A stretch of DNA of 41,106 nucleotides from an uncultured Bacteroidota bacterium (GTDB lineage: Bacteria; Bacteroidota; Bacteroidia; Bacteroidales; Bacteroidaceae), in NCBI GenBank assembly GCA_947168315.1, contig CAMVLL010000010.1, forward strand, positions 1-41,106. The letters are read 5' to 3'. A program made the position numbers and the translations under genes. Positions 33,419-40,946 of the stretch are shown piece after piece (the stretch's first letter is position 1; each line of letters begins with the position of its first letter). The notes under the pieces were generated by a model. That model did no database searches, was not told the origin of the DNA, and saw only the letters and a list, made by a program, of their open reading frames with translations.

Positions 33419-34066
33419 TCAGATATAATACTCAATCAAGTCGACTAATCCAGCGCGAATAGCGTATTTCGTGGCTTCATATACGTTATTGACTTGCAAT
33501 TTCCGAAAGAGGTTTTTCTTGTGAGTGATGATGGTGTGGATACTGGAGTGACGTAATACCGCAATCTCCTTCACACTTTTTCCATGTGCTATAAGTTTCA
33601 GTATTTCTTTCTCGCTCGATGTTAGCGGAATAATCTCATCTGTTGTTGGCATTCCTGTTTGGTGACCGATGATTTCCTGACAGATATATTGTCCTCCTTG
33701 AACAACTGTCTGAAGTGCTTCTTTGATCTCTTCTTCTGTCGCTTCCTTATCAAGTAAGCTGATGGTATCGTTGCCCCGAACTTGTCGGATAATTGGCTCG
33801 CTTAAGTCGTTGAAAAAAAGGATCCAATGTATTTGTGGAAAACGTTTCCCCATGATTAGCAGGTCGTTTATTCCTTTAAAGTCGAAGAGGGCGTAGTCGA
33901 TAATAACAATGCCGGCACAGCAATTGTTTAGGATAGCTGATAGCTCGTTTTTGCAGGAAGCAAAGAGTTGTTGGCTGCCTTTATAAAAGGTGGCGATGAA
34001 GTGCTGCAAGCCTGCTCGTGTGATGGGCTGGTTGTCGGCTATGATAAATGTTGTGCCGGTATCCAT
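33419..34066 (-). CDS. LuxR/NarL-type response regulator
   Basis: This 215-residue regulator has a receiver domain (residues 1-125): acidic pocket in FIIADNQPITR, phospho-acceptor Asp in IVIIDYALFD, and Lys in LLDKEATEEE. A LuxR helix-turn-helix follows (about 145-210): LTSSEKEILKLIAHGKSVKE, then SIHTIITHKKNLFRKLQV. No histidine kinase is near, so it is an orphan. It begins 8 bases after the cysK stop and should be cotranscribed with it, which suggests a link to sulfur or cysteine status. That link is inference. Confidence 0.88.
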   Translation of the reverse strand: MDTGTTFIIADNQPITRAGLQHFIATFYKGSQQLFASCKNELSAILNNCCAGIVIIDYALFDFKGINDLLIMGKRFPQIHWILFFNDLSEPIIRQVRGNDTISLLDKEATEEEIKEALQTVVQGGQYICQEIIGHQTGMPTTDEIIPLTSSEKEILKLIAHGKSVKEIAVLRHSSIHTIITHKKNLFRKLQVNNVYEATKYAIRAGLVDLIEYYI

Positions 34067-34074
34067 ATCATGAT

Positions 34075-35022
34075 TTATAACGGATAGTCCTCAAATGCAT
34101 ATAGTACGGTCGACAGATAGCGCTCGCCTGTATCGGGGAGCAGAGCAACGATGGTTTTTCCTTCGTTTTCTTTTCTCTTAGCTACCTGAATGGCAGCATA
34201 GAGTGCGGCTCCCGAGGAGATACCTACGAGCAAACCTTCCTTGCGTGCTAACTGACGTGATGTACGTATTGCATCATTGTCGGTTACCCGAACCACTTCA
34301 TCTACAAATTGGGCATGGTAGTTTGTAGGAACGAATCCGGCTCCAATGCCTTGTATTTTGTGCGGTCCTGGTTTCCCGCCAGAAAGAACGGGAGATGCGT
34401 CCGGCTCAACGGCAATCGCTTTAATGGCAGGCTTGTAGGCTTTCAGTTGCTCGGCGGTACCTGTAAGGGTGCCTCCTGTTCCAACGCTTGCAACAAAGAT
34501 ATCTAATTGTCCGTCCGTGTCTCTCCAAACCTCTTCGGCTGTCGTCCGTTTATGAGCCTCGGGGTTCGCCGGGTTGTTGAACTGTTGAAGGATAATGGCA
34601 CCCGGTGTCTGGTCTCGCAGCTCGTTAGCTTGACGGATAGCACCCTTCATGCCTTCGCTACCAGGAGTCAGCACGATAGTGGCTCCCAAAGCTTTTAATA
34701 AGTTCTGTCGTTCAATGCTCATGGTTTCTGGCATTGTTAGAATCAGTTTATATCCTTTTACAGAAGAAACCCACGCAAGCCCAACACCTGTGTTACCACT
34801 TGTCGGCTCGATAATAGTTGCACCAGGTTTCAGTGTTCCATCTTTCTCAGCGGCTTCAATCATTGCTAAAGCCACACGGTCCTTGACACTTCCGCCTGGA
34901 TTAAAGAACTCTACTTTGGCAATCAACTTCGCTTTCAAACCCTCTTCTTGCTCAATCTGATGCAGTTCAACGAGGGGCGTATTGCCAATCAATTTTGTTA
35001 GATCATGATAAATTCTCGCCAT
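34075..35022 (-). CDS. cysK: Cysteine synthase A (O-acetylserine sulfhydrylase)
   Basis: This 315-residue PLP enzyme makes cysteine from O-acetylserine and sulfide. The cofactor Lys is in NPGGSVKDRVAL (about residue 44). The substrate loop is TSGNTGVGLAW. The phosphate-binding loop is SVGTGGTLTGT. KIQGIGAGFVP is the C-terminal signature of the CysK group. It has a clear Bacteroidetes promoter and is cotranscribed with the response regulator downstream. Confidence 0.97.
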   Translation of the reverse strand: MARIYHDLTKLIGNTPLVELHQIEQEEGLKAKLIAKVEFFNPGGSVKDRVALAMIEAAEKDGTLKPGATIIEPTSGNTGVGLAWVSSVKGYKLILTMPETMSIERQNLLKALGATIVLTPGSEGMKGAIRQANELRDQTPGAIILQQFNNPANPEAHKRTTAEEVWRDTDGQLDIFVASVGTGGTLTGTAEQLKAYKPAIKAIAVEPDASPVLSGGKPGPHKIQGIGAGFVPTNYHAQFVDEVVRVTDNDAIRTSRQLARKEGLLVGISSGAALYAAIQVAKRKENEGKTIVALLPDTGERYLSTVLYAFEDYPL

Positions 35023-35060
35023 TGTACTTGTATTATTTGTTTGTTACACTTAACTCATTG

Positions 35061-35091
35061 CAAAGTTAGACGGGTTCTTTAACTCTGCCAA
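35061..35091 (-). promoter_or_regulatory. Promoter of cysK
   Basis: On the minus strand TTG (complement of CAA at 35089-35091), 20 bases, then TAACTTTG (complement of 35061-35068). Spacing and both elements match the Bacteroidetes consensus. Confidence 0.7.
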
Positions 35092-35110
35092 TACCATTGA
35101 TGTGGTATTT

Positions 35111-36397
35111 TTAGCAATGAAAGTGCATGACGCTCTTAACGGTCATCGATTCGTCTTGGGCGGTAAGGTATGAAACAGTGTAGTTCTTTCCGCCTTTCTC
35201 GACATTCACCACCACGTGTCCTCCTTCGTAGGATGCCTTTGCGACATCGTTCATCCAGGCCTTTCCCGCGTCTTCGGCTCTACGCTCTGCCGGCATAATG
35301 GTTGGACAAATGATGCGTTCTCCCGGATAAATCGAGCGGTCGGCTACAATGTCCATCACGTGAGTAAGGTTATGCAGTTGGTCCCATACGCAACTGACGT
35401 AAACTTGCGACTGGAGTGCAGCCAGAAGTTTCGGACTCATGGAGTTATGTCCGTGATGGTTGATTTTTGTCACATTAGCTCTTCCACATACATCAGCGAT
35501 ATCATCTTCGATGTAGCGGGTGGTACCGTCAGGCATCTTGAACTTGTCGGAGAAGTCGCCTGCTGTATAGAACTTGAAATCGCCATAACTGATAATCATA
35601 CCCAGACTCATGCCGTTCTCGTTGAGTTTCTTGGGGTGATTAGCTTCGATATAGTCTTTATAGAGGTCGATAATGCGACCGTCGGGCGTAGCAATTCTTC
35701 CGTTACCACAGATATTTCGGATGGAGAAGTTCGGATATTTTTCAGGATGTCTCAGCAGTGCGACCTGGTTGATGGCTCCGACGTTGAACTTCTCAATTAT
35801 CAACCCTCGGTGTTGATGCATATAACGGTAAAAACGTTTCATATGCTCTTCGTTATCACCATATTTCTCTGTATCTGGAATCGGATCATTATAGTCTGGC
35901 CAGCTGCGGTCAAAGGCTTTCTTGAAGTTCAAGGTCTCGGCAGCCTGAGAGAATCCGCTTAGACAGTATTCCTCTCCGTCACGCGTCACCTTGTCGGCAT
36001 AGAAAGTGTCACTTCCTCCATGATCGTTGTGATAATGAGAAAGCATCATGTAGTCAACATCCTTTTTGTTTGGGTTTACACGTTCTACATATCTTGCAAT
36101 CCATTCTCCGGAATGACGGTTAGGGTTAGGAAGAACGGGAACGGCCAACTTCCCTCTGCCGATGGCGTTATGGTCACCGCAATCGAGCAACATGGTGGTA
36201 CCGTCAGGGAAGATAAGGAAGATGGATTCGCCTACTCCAGTATAGATAAAGTGGATTTGGAACTCGCCTTTCTTCCAGCCTTCCCAAACTTTTCCGACCT
36301 GAGGATCTTTCATACCCATAGAGAAAGCAGTCTCCCAATCTGTCATACAGGTGATACCTGCAACAACAGATGCCTTGATAAAATCTCGTCTGTCCAT
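35111..36397 (-). CDS. Exported metallo-beta-lactamase-fold hydrolase (ComEC/Rec2-like)
   Basis: This 428-residue protein begins MDRRDFIKASVVAG, a twin-arginine-like export signal. The metallo-beta-lactamase fold follows: MLLDCGDHN, then MLSHYHNDHGGSD (HxHxDH metal motif, about residue 125), later MIISYGDFKFYTAGDFSDK (metal Asp) and TKINHHGHNSM (last His). The arrangement matches hydrolases related to the ComEC nuclease domain. Substrate is unknown. It is probably periplasmic. It lies downstream of the PqqD-type cluster on the same strand but beyond a terminator hairpin, so a shared role is doubtful. A possible -7 element (CAAATATA, plus strand 36540-36547) lies upstream of that hairpin. Confidence 0.85.
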   Translation of the reverse strand: MDRRDFIKASVVAGITCMTDWETAFSMGMKDPQVGKVWEGWKKGEFQIHFIYTGVGESIFLIFPDGTTMLLDCGDHNAIGRGKLAVPVLPNPNRHSGEWIARYVERVNPNKKDVDYMMLSHYHNDHGGSDTFYADKVTRDGEEYCLSGFSQAAETLNFKKAFDRSWPDYNDPIPDTEKYGDNEEHMKRFYRYMHQHRGLIIEKFNVGAINQVALLRHPEKYPNFSIRNICGNGRIATPDGRIIDLYKDYIEANHPKKLNENGMSLGMIISYGDFKFYTAGDFSDKFKMPDGTTRYIEDDIADVCGRANVTKINHHGHNSMSPKLLAALQSQVYVSCVWDQLHNLTHVMDIVADRSIYPGERIICPTIMPAERRAEDAGKAWMNDVAKASYEGGHVVVNVEKGGKNYTVSYLTAQDESMTVKSVMHFHC

Positions 36398-36445
36398 TGT
36401 CGTTTGATTTGAAATTTGTGCTAAGATAACGAATTCTTCAGATGT

Positions 36446-36489
36446 AGCAAAAAAAGAGTGCTAAATGATAGGGGGTCATTTTAGCACTC
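36446..36489 (-). terminator. Terminator of the PqqD-type operon
   Basis: GAGTGCTAAA/TTTTAGCACTC forms an 11-bp-class stem at 36456-36489, with TGA/TCA extending it. On the minus strand it is followed by a T run (complement of AAAAAAA at 36449-36455). Confidence 0.75.
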
Positions 36490-36544
36490 AATCTCCTTAC
36501 GGAATCAAACCTCGCAAATTTGATAATCGTAATTCAAATCAAAT

Positions 36545-36593
36545 ATAGGCTTTGTGGAAGCCTATCACACAGATAGTCTCACGACTGCTGTGT
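36545..36593 (-). other. Two hairpins at the end of the PqqD-type operon
   Basis: ATAGGCTT/AAGCCTAT with a 5-base loop lies at 36545-36565. ACACAG/CTGTGT with an inner AGTC/GACT lies at 36567-36593, starting at the stop codon of the last gene. With the terminator at 36446-36489 the transcript would end in three successive stems. Confidence 0.6.
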
Positions 36594-37156
36594 CAGGGGT
36601 AAATGTATTTATATGCGTTATTTCTTTTGGCTTTATAATCACGTACGATTTTATATAGATATACTGTATTGCTGATAGCGTACGGCTCAAGGTGTTTTCT
36701 CACTTCGTCCGTTGAACTACTTTCAAAGACTGCCACAAATGTCTTCCAAAGTGGAGCAATATCGGTAGTTAGATCACATTCGGTACAGTTAATATCTATT
36801 TTCAAATCATCTTTTTGTATGAAACAATGGCGGACTGGTGATCGTTTCCCTCCTGTTACGGGTTCATCGAACCACATTTTCCATCCATTTATTTCCAACT
36901 TATTGGTTGCCCGTCCTTTATTGTCAATAAACAATACAAAGAAATTCGAGTAAAAGCCTCGATGGAACGGATATTCGAAGTCGCAAATCACAATGGCATA
37001 CTTCGCATCCTCCAGATTATAGGGCATAGCCGAAATTTCTACCTCCTGCTGCTCCGTAATCGATACGAAACGAATGGAGGTAATATTGATCTCGGGATAT
37101 TGTTTCCTAATCTCGTTCGAGAACTCCTTCGCTATCTCAATATATTGCTTGTCCAA
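36593..37156 (-). CDS. Unrecognised protein, last gene of the PqqD-type operon
   Basis: I do not recognise this 187-residue protein. It has no signal peptide or membrane segment. It begins with an amphipathic helix (MDKQYIEIAKEFSNEIRKQY), then a mixed alpha/beta region with VICDFEYPFHRGFYSNFFVLF. The middle holds GWKMWFDEPVTGGKRSPVRH. Near residue 121 a short CTEC pair follows KIDIN. The last 50 residues are helical (RKHLEPYAISNTVYLYKIV). It starts 12 bases after the second leader-type protein and is likely cotranslated with it. A modification, immunity or chaperone role for the two leader proteins is only a position-based guess. Confidence 0.7.
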   Translation of the reverse strand: MDKQYIEIAKEFSNEIRKQYPEINITSIRFVSITEQQEVEISAMPYNLEDAKYAIVICDFEYPFHRGFYSNFFVLFIDNKGRATNKLEINGWKMWFDEPVTGGKRSPVRHCFIQKDDLKIDINCTECDLTTDIAPLWKTFVAVFESSSTDEVRKHLEPYAISNTVYLYKIVRDYKAKRNNAYKYIYP

Positions 37157-37168
37157 AAGAGAAAAACA

Positions 37169-37615
37169 TTAGGAATGGTTTGGCCTGTCTTGGTACCTGC
37201 TAAATGTTGGGTCATAAGTAAAATGTACATTTCCACCAACTAACCATCCCCAGCCATCATATTGTTCATGACCACTTGTACTTCTTCCATGAGCAACATC
37301 TATGTCACCAGAAGTAGCAGCGTATTGTGGATCATAAACACCTATAATGTATGGTTCCAATGTTACCATATCATGTTCTCTTGGATCGATGCCATCAGGC
37401 ACAGATAAATAATATGTTACAGGATGGTTGGTATGCCCATTCCAATGCAGGTCATATTCATGCGTATCAGGCGGGAAAGTGATATATCTTATATAATGAC
37501 CTTGTGAAGCTGATTCACCTAAACATTGTACCGTTGCTATCCAGCAAGAATTACAAAACTCTTGCGGTGTAAATACCTGTACGTCCAAATTCGGACAAAT
37601 CCATTTTTCTTTCAT
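37169..37615 (-). CDS. Leader-core type protein 2 (candidate RiPP precursor, His- and Tyr-rich core)
   Basis: This 148-residue protein has residues 1-20 almost identical to the neighbouring 37641-38084 protein: WICPN, one variable residue, DVQVFTPQEF. Cys7 and Cys24 are shared, and an extra Cys sits at 21 (FCNSC). After residue 24 there is no similarity to the sister. The remainder contains about ten His and eleven Tyr, several Asp-Gly turns, and GWGWLVGGNVHF near the C-terminus. There is no signal peptide. A constant N-terminus with variable remainder is the usual look of a leader and core. The first-domain conservation also holds at DNA level. Ordinary exported beta-proteins with a shared targeting tag are an alternative. 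Confidence 0.75.
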   Translation of the reverse strand: MKEKWICPNLDVQVFTPQEFCNSCWIATVQCLGESASQGHYIRYITFPPDTHEYDLHWNGHTNHPVTYYLSVPDGIDPREHDMVTLEPYIIGVYDPQYAATSGDIDVAHGRSTSGHEQYDGWGWLVGGNVHFTYDPTFSRYQDRPNHS

Positions 37616-37640
37616 TGTATTTATATTTTATGATTATTAT

Positions 37641-38084
37641 TTACGATTGGTTTTTTATGCTATGTTCAACAATTGTTCCAGAAATAACTTGATTACCACT
37701 ACCGTTTTTTGAATAACCTACAACTTTTCCTGCTTGAGGAGGTAATAATGTTGAGTAATAATTATATCTTGAAGTGCTTCCATTTTGAAGATCAGTATGT
37801 ATTTCAGAAGCGATGCTATTATCCGCTGCCCAATAGTATCCTATTAATATTGACAAATCAGGAATTGTAGTTATATCTCCATAATTAAATGTTTGACATG
37901 CGTGACCATAATCTTGTGCATCAAGAGATCCAATAATGCCAACATCCTCATAAAATTTGGTGTTAGAAGCAAATCTATGAGTTCCATCATAAGTGTATGT
38001 TATTTCAGCTTCGCATGCCGCTACGAATTCTTGCGGTGTGAATACTTGTACGTCCATGTTTGGACAAATCCATTTCTCTTTCAT
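37641..38084 (-). CDS. Leader-core type protein 1 (candidate RiPP precursor, Tyr/Ser/Asn-rich core)
   Basis: This 147-residue protein starts at MKEKWICPNMDVQVFTPQEF, then VAAC (Cys24). The same leader opens the next gene. An ATG three codons upstream (38093) is possible, but MKEKW is the start shared by both copies. Beyond residue 24 the sequence is unrelated to the sister: about eleven Tyr, many Ser and Asn, one further Cys (GHACQTF), a hydrophobic patch LSILIGYYW and a Pro-rich LLPPQAGK. It has no signal peptide. The gene is 20 bases after the PqqD-type gene and 25 bases before the second copy. By eye it is more A/T-rich than the flanking core genes. Confidence 0.75.
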   Translation of the reverse strand: MKEKWICPNMDVQVFTPQEFVAACEAEITYTYDGTHRFASNTKFYEDVGIIGSLDAQDYGHACQTFNYGDITTIPDLSILIGYYWAADNSIASEIHTDLQNGSTSRYNYYSTLLPPQAGKVVGYSKNGSGNQVISGTIVEHSIKNQS

Positions 38085-38104
38085 AGTGTTCATGATTTTA
38101 TGTT

Positions 38105-38527
38105 TTAATTGTTAGTACATTCTTGAATTAGCTTTAGAAAGCGGAAGCGGTTGACATACTCGCGGAATTGCAATTCAAGCTCTCCACTCTCGTCATTGAA
38201 TCGTTCTTTGGCGGAGTGAAGTGCTTCCCTAACTGACTTAGGTTGAGTAAATTGTTCCCAAATAAAGTAACCGGTCTTGTTCAATGAAATCATACCGTTG
38301 AATTCCTGTGCAAGGTCGCCTGTCGGTACAGCAAGGAACTCGTCGGAAACGGGTGTGATGACATAGTCTGGATTTACCAGAAAGACTATGGCATCCTCCT
38401 GTTCCTTGCATTGCCGTACCACATCTTGGAATTCTTGGTCGGGGAGTGAAGCAATCATGTCTCCTCTCATTCCTTTAGGAAAAGGAATGAAATGGAACAT
38501 GGGTCGGTTGAATACTTTTTTCATCAT
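38105..38527 (-). CDS. PqqD-family (RiPP recognition element) protein
   Basis: This 140-residue protein has a PqqD-type winged-helix domain in its C-terminal two-thirds: FLAVPTGDLAQEFNGM, then the hallmark LNKTGYFIWEQFTQPKSVRE and the long final helices (LELQFREYVNRFRFLKLIQE). PqqD domains bind the leader of peptide precursors and present them to a maturase. A 50-residue N-terminal extension (KVFNRPMFHFIPFPKGMRGD, EDAIVFLVNPD) is unusual for plain PqqD. No PQQ genes are nearby, so a PQQ role is excluded by context. It starts at an ATG at 38527, with a GTG two codons upstream as a weaker choice. It is the first gene of the operon. Confidence 0.85.
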   Translation of the reverse strand: MMKKVFNRPMFHFIPFPKGMRGDMIASLPDQEFQDVVRQCKEQEDAIVFLVNPDYVITPVSDEFLAVPTGDLAQEFNGMISLNKTGYFIWEQFTQPKSVREALHSAKERFNDESGELELQFREYVNRFRFLKLIQECTNN

Positions 38528-38838
38528 CTGCACTTTATCTTCTGCCTGTCCCCTAAGGCAGTAAAAATAAATGCGGTGTGGGAACTATTTTATGTTAATC
38601 CGATAGTCCTAGGCTTGGCTCCCAATAGTACGACGAAAAAACAATAGCCCACACCAAGATGATTCAGTACAAAAACCACACAAGTTATAGTAAAGAAATC
38701 AAATGATGCGGTGCTATTGCAATTACCTCCGTACTAAATTAAAACCGCCAAGTTTGAACTATGAAGATAATTTCAATAACACCTCATTATTAATATGTCC
38801 TTCCACAAACAGACCCCTGTCTGTCGATGAAATTAGTG
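38528..38838 (-). other. Long 5' leader of the PqqD-type operon
   Basis: About 300 bases lie between the predicted start site (near 38832) and the PqqD-type ATG. No gene of useful length is seen. Hairpins include ACAGAC/GTCTGT around AGGG (near the 5' end) and CTGCCT/AGGCAG (near 38540-38560, just before the gene). I recognise no known riboswitch class. Such length suggests RNA-level control. Confidence 0.5.
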
Positions 38839-38869
38839 CAAATATAAAGCATGTTGTTCAAATAGACAA
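38839..38869 (-). promoter_or_regulatory. Promoter of the PqqD-type operon
   Basis: On the minus strand TTG (complement of CAA 38867-38869), exactly 20 bases, then TATATTTG (complement of CAAATATA 38839-38846). It is an ideal Bacteroidetes promoter lying downstream of the beta-helix lipoprotein gene stop. Confidence 0.7.
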
Positions 38870-38902
38870 TATTTTCACTGTTTTTTTGTAAAAAAAGTTT
38901 GT

Positions 38903-40702
38903 TTACCAGTGCCCACCACCGCCCATCGAGCCACTGATTGTATTACTTGCTGTTACATCAACCGACTGACTACCGTTGCCAATCGTACATCCCGTTTGTA
39001 AATTGTAAAACTTACTTCCACCTGAGAGCATGCTTCCCGCACGTAACGTGTATGTACTTCCGCTCTTCAGCGAAGGCGATGAGATTAGCAGCGAATTTCC
39101 GGTATTCGAACTCGGAGTGGTGTAGGCTAGAATGGCTGTTGAACCACTGATTAATCCGATAGTCAAGCCTGTAGACGCGCTGACTGCAATACTTGCTTGT
39201 TTCGATTGTGAAGAAATTCCTTGCATTCCACCACCGACGGCAATGACTGTTCCACCATTAATGAATGCTGAATATCGTTCGGCCGCATCAATACCACATT
39301 CCGCGCCACCGCCACCTTCAGCGATGACTACACCACCATTGATATAGAGGTTCATGTTGGCATCGATACCATCATTGTTGGTTGAGCGTGCGTAGAGATA
39401 TCCATTATTGATATTCAAGTTGCCTGCACAGTTAATAGCATCGTCGTAGCAATACGATTCAATCGTACCTCCGTCAATGGTCAGTTCACCTTTACTCTCG
39501 ATACCTTCAGTGCCATCGCCAGTTCCCGAGCAACGAACTTGAATATATCCGCCCTTTATCGTGATGTCACCATCTGCCTTGATTCCTTTTGGCGATACAC
39601 TTCCGCTGTTGTCTTTCTGTCGCTTCCCTGTGGTAATGATATGGATTTCTCCTCCATTGATATTGATCTTGTCATCACAGTTCAGTCCTTTACCCCCAGT
39701 TCCGGTGCTCTTGATGTTCAGAATGCCGTTGTTGATGGTGATAAGGCTGTCGGCTTTGACACCGGCACAAGCCGTATAATCTGCATCATCCTCATCGTAT
39801 TCGTACCCACCGCTTGTCAGGATGGTCGTTCTTCCTCCATCTACTTGGAAATAGCCGTCGGTGGAAATACCTTTGTCGGCAGTACCCGTCACATTGATGT
39901 TGATGACACCACCAGTGATGATGACGGCATCATTGCCTCGGATACCGTTGCCCGAGGAAGAATCAACAAAAATATTGGTTTGAGGAAGGATACGTACATA
40001 ATCATCACTACGGATGCCTGCTTTACAATTGCCGTCCACCTCCAGATAACCTTTTCCACTGAAGATCAGCTGACCTTCACTGAAGAAACAAGCTTTCATA
40101 TCCTCATCATCGACGGCATCTGTGTACTTTGTGCCGTCGGCGAGGTAGTTGTTCGTACCCTCTTCCAGCACGATGAATGTACGTTTCTTACTTTGATTGT
40201 TGATAGCTGCTCCGTCGGGATTCGTTATCTTCACTCCGTTGAGGACAATAGCCTGTTTTTTCGTACTGTACAGTTTGAAAAAACCGTCATTCGTCGTACC
40301 GGTCAGCACATACTTGATAACTTTTCCTGTCTCATTTGTGGCAATGACATCATTACCGTTAATCTTTATGATACCACTATCGTCTCCCTCTACGGTGGCT
40401 GCTCCGGACGTGCTGAAAGTGACGGTGATAGTGCTGGCGAAAGAAGTGTTTTCAATATAGTCATCATCATTTTCGTCAATGGTCAGAGCCTCTGAAAGTG
40501 AAGCTTTATTGATATCTATATTAAACGTAGTGATGTCTCCATTGCTGGTGACCTTACTGAGCACATCTTCTGCAGTTGATGTGGTCGCTGCATTATTATC
40601 ATTCGAAGATGAACTGTCATCGATGGAGGCGTCGTCGCTCGAACATGCTGTCATTGCTGCAATGACCAGCATTGAAATCATCCAAAAAAATCTTTTGTTC
40701 AT
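38903..40702 (-). CDS. Carbohydrate-binding beta-helix lipoprotein (Cthe_2159-like)
   Basis: This 599-residue lipoprotein (signal LVIAAMTACSSDD) has an Asp/Ser-rich stalk (residues 22-45). A right-handed beta-helix of many turns follows, with repeats of the form GG-x-I-x-I-x-x-x-G-x-G-x-K-G-I-x-x-D. Examples are GDITIKGGYIQVRCSGTGDG, NINNGYLYARSTNNDGIDAN and LYINGGVVIAEGGGGAECG. This is the pattern of the Cthe_2159 family, in which such solenoids bind calcium and acidic polysaccharides. It is probably surface-exposed. It has its own strong promoter, so it is not part of the PqqD-type operon although adjacent on the same strand. Binding target is unknown. Confidence 0.85.
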   Translation of the reverse strand: MNKRFFWMISMLVIAAMTACSSDDASIDDSSSSNDNNAATTSTAEDVLSKVTSNGDITTFNIDINKASLSEALTIDENDDDYIENTSFASTITVTFSTSGAATVEGDDSGIIKINGNDVIATNETGKVIKYVLTGTTNDGFFKLYSTKKQAIVLNGVKITNPDGAAINNQSKKRTFIVLEEGTNNYLADGTKYTDAVDDEDMKACFFSEGQLIFSGKGYLEVDGNCKAGIRSDDYVRILPQTNIFVDSSSGNGIRGNDAVIITGGVININVTGTADKGISTDGYFQVDGGRTTILTSGGYEYDEDDADYTACAGVKADSLITINNGILNIKSTGTGGKGLNCDDKININGGEIHIITTGKRQKDNSGSVSPKGIKADGDITIKGGYIQVRCSGTGDGTEGIESKGELTIDGGTIESYCYDDAINCAGNLNINNGYLYARSTNNDGIDANMNLYINGGVVIAEGGGGAECGIDAAERYSAFINGGTVIAVGGGMQGISSQSKQASIAVSASTGLTIGLISGSTAILAYTTPSSNTGNSLLISSPSLKSGSTYTLRAGSMLSGGSKFYNLQTGCTIGNGSQSVDVTASNTISGSMGGGGHW

Positions 40703-40741
40703 AATACCTCTTTTTATTGTTTATACTCCAAATACCTGAGG

Positions 40742-40773
40742 CAAAGGTAATTTTGGTAAAAAATCGGAGCAAA
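40742..40773 (-). promoter_or_regulatory. Promoter of the beta-helix lipoprotein gene
   Basis: On the minus strand TTTG (complement of CAAA 40770-40773), 20 bases, then TACCTTTG (complement of CAAAGGTA 40742-40749). Confidence 0.75.
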
Positions 40774-40810
40774 AATAATCTATAAACGGCACTATTTTTT
40801 CAGCGAACGG

Positions 40811-40846
40811 CAAAGAAAAAGGGCAGTTACGTTTATGTAACCGCCC
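40811..40846 (-). terminator. Terminator of tRNA-Phe
   Basis: GGGC-A-GTTAC and GTAAC-C-GCCC form a stem with one mismatch around GTTTAT. On the minus strand a TTTTTCTTTG tail follows. Confidence 0.8.
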
Positions 40847-40852
40847 TCTCTG

Positions 40853-40925
40853 TGGTGCCACCAGGAATCGAACCGGGGACACAAGGATTTTCAGTCCTTT
40901 GCTCTACCATCTGAGCTATGGCACC
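40853..40925 (-). tRNA. tRNA-Phe (anticodon GAA)
   Basis: A full 73-base cloverleaf on the minus strand. The acceptor stem GGTGCCA pairs with TGGCACC. D arm is GCTCAGATGGTAGAGC, anticodon loop CTGAAAA with GAA, and T arm GGTTCGATTCC. The CCA end is not encoded (A then CAG follows). Confidence 0.97.
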
Positions 40926-40946
40926 ATGTCATTTGTAAAGTGCTTG

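Noticed and set aside
38105-38527. PQQ cofactor biosynthesis
   Set aside because: Only the D-type domain is present, with an atypical N-terminal extension. No pqqA, B, C or E gene is near.
35111-38527. The exported metallo-hydrolase as part of the PqqD-type operon
   Set aside because: A terminator hairpin with a T run lies between them, and the protein resembles common ComEC-like hydrolases. Kept separate unless neighbourhood data say otherwise.
39539-40495. A 318-codon open frame on the plus strand across the beta-helix lipoprotein gene
   Set aside because: It is antisense to a strongly supported repeat protein. Its residues follow the repeat pattern of the opposite strand, it has no start-site signal, and no family is recognisable.
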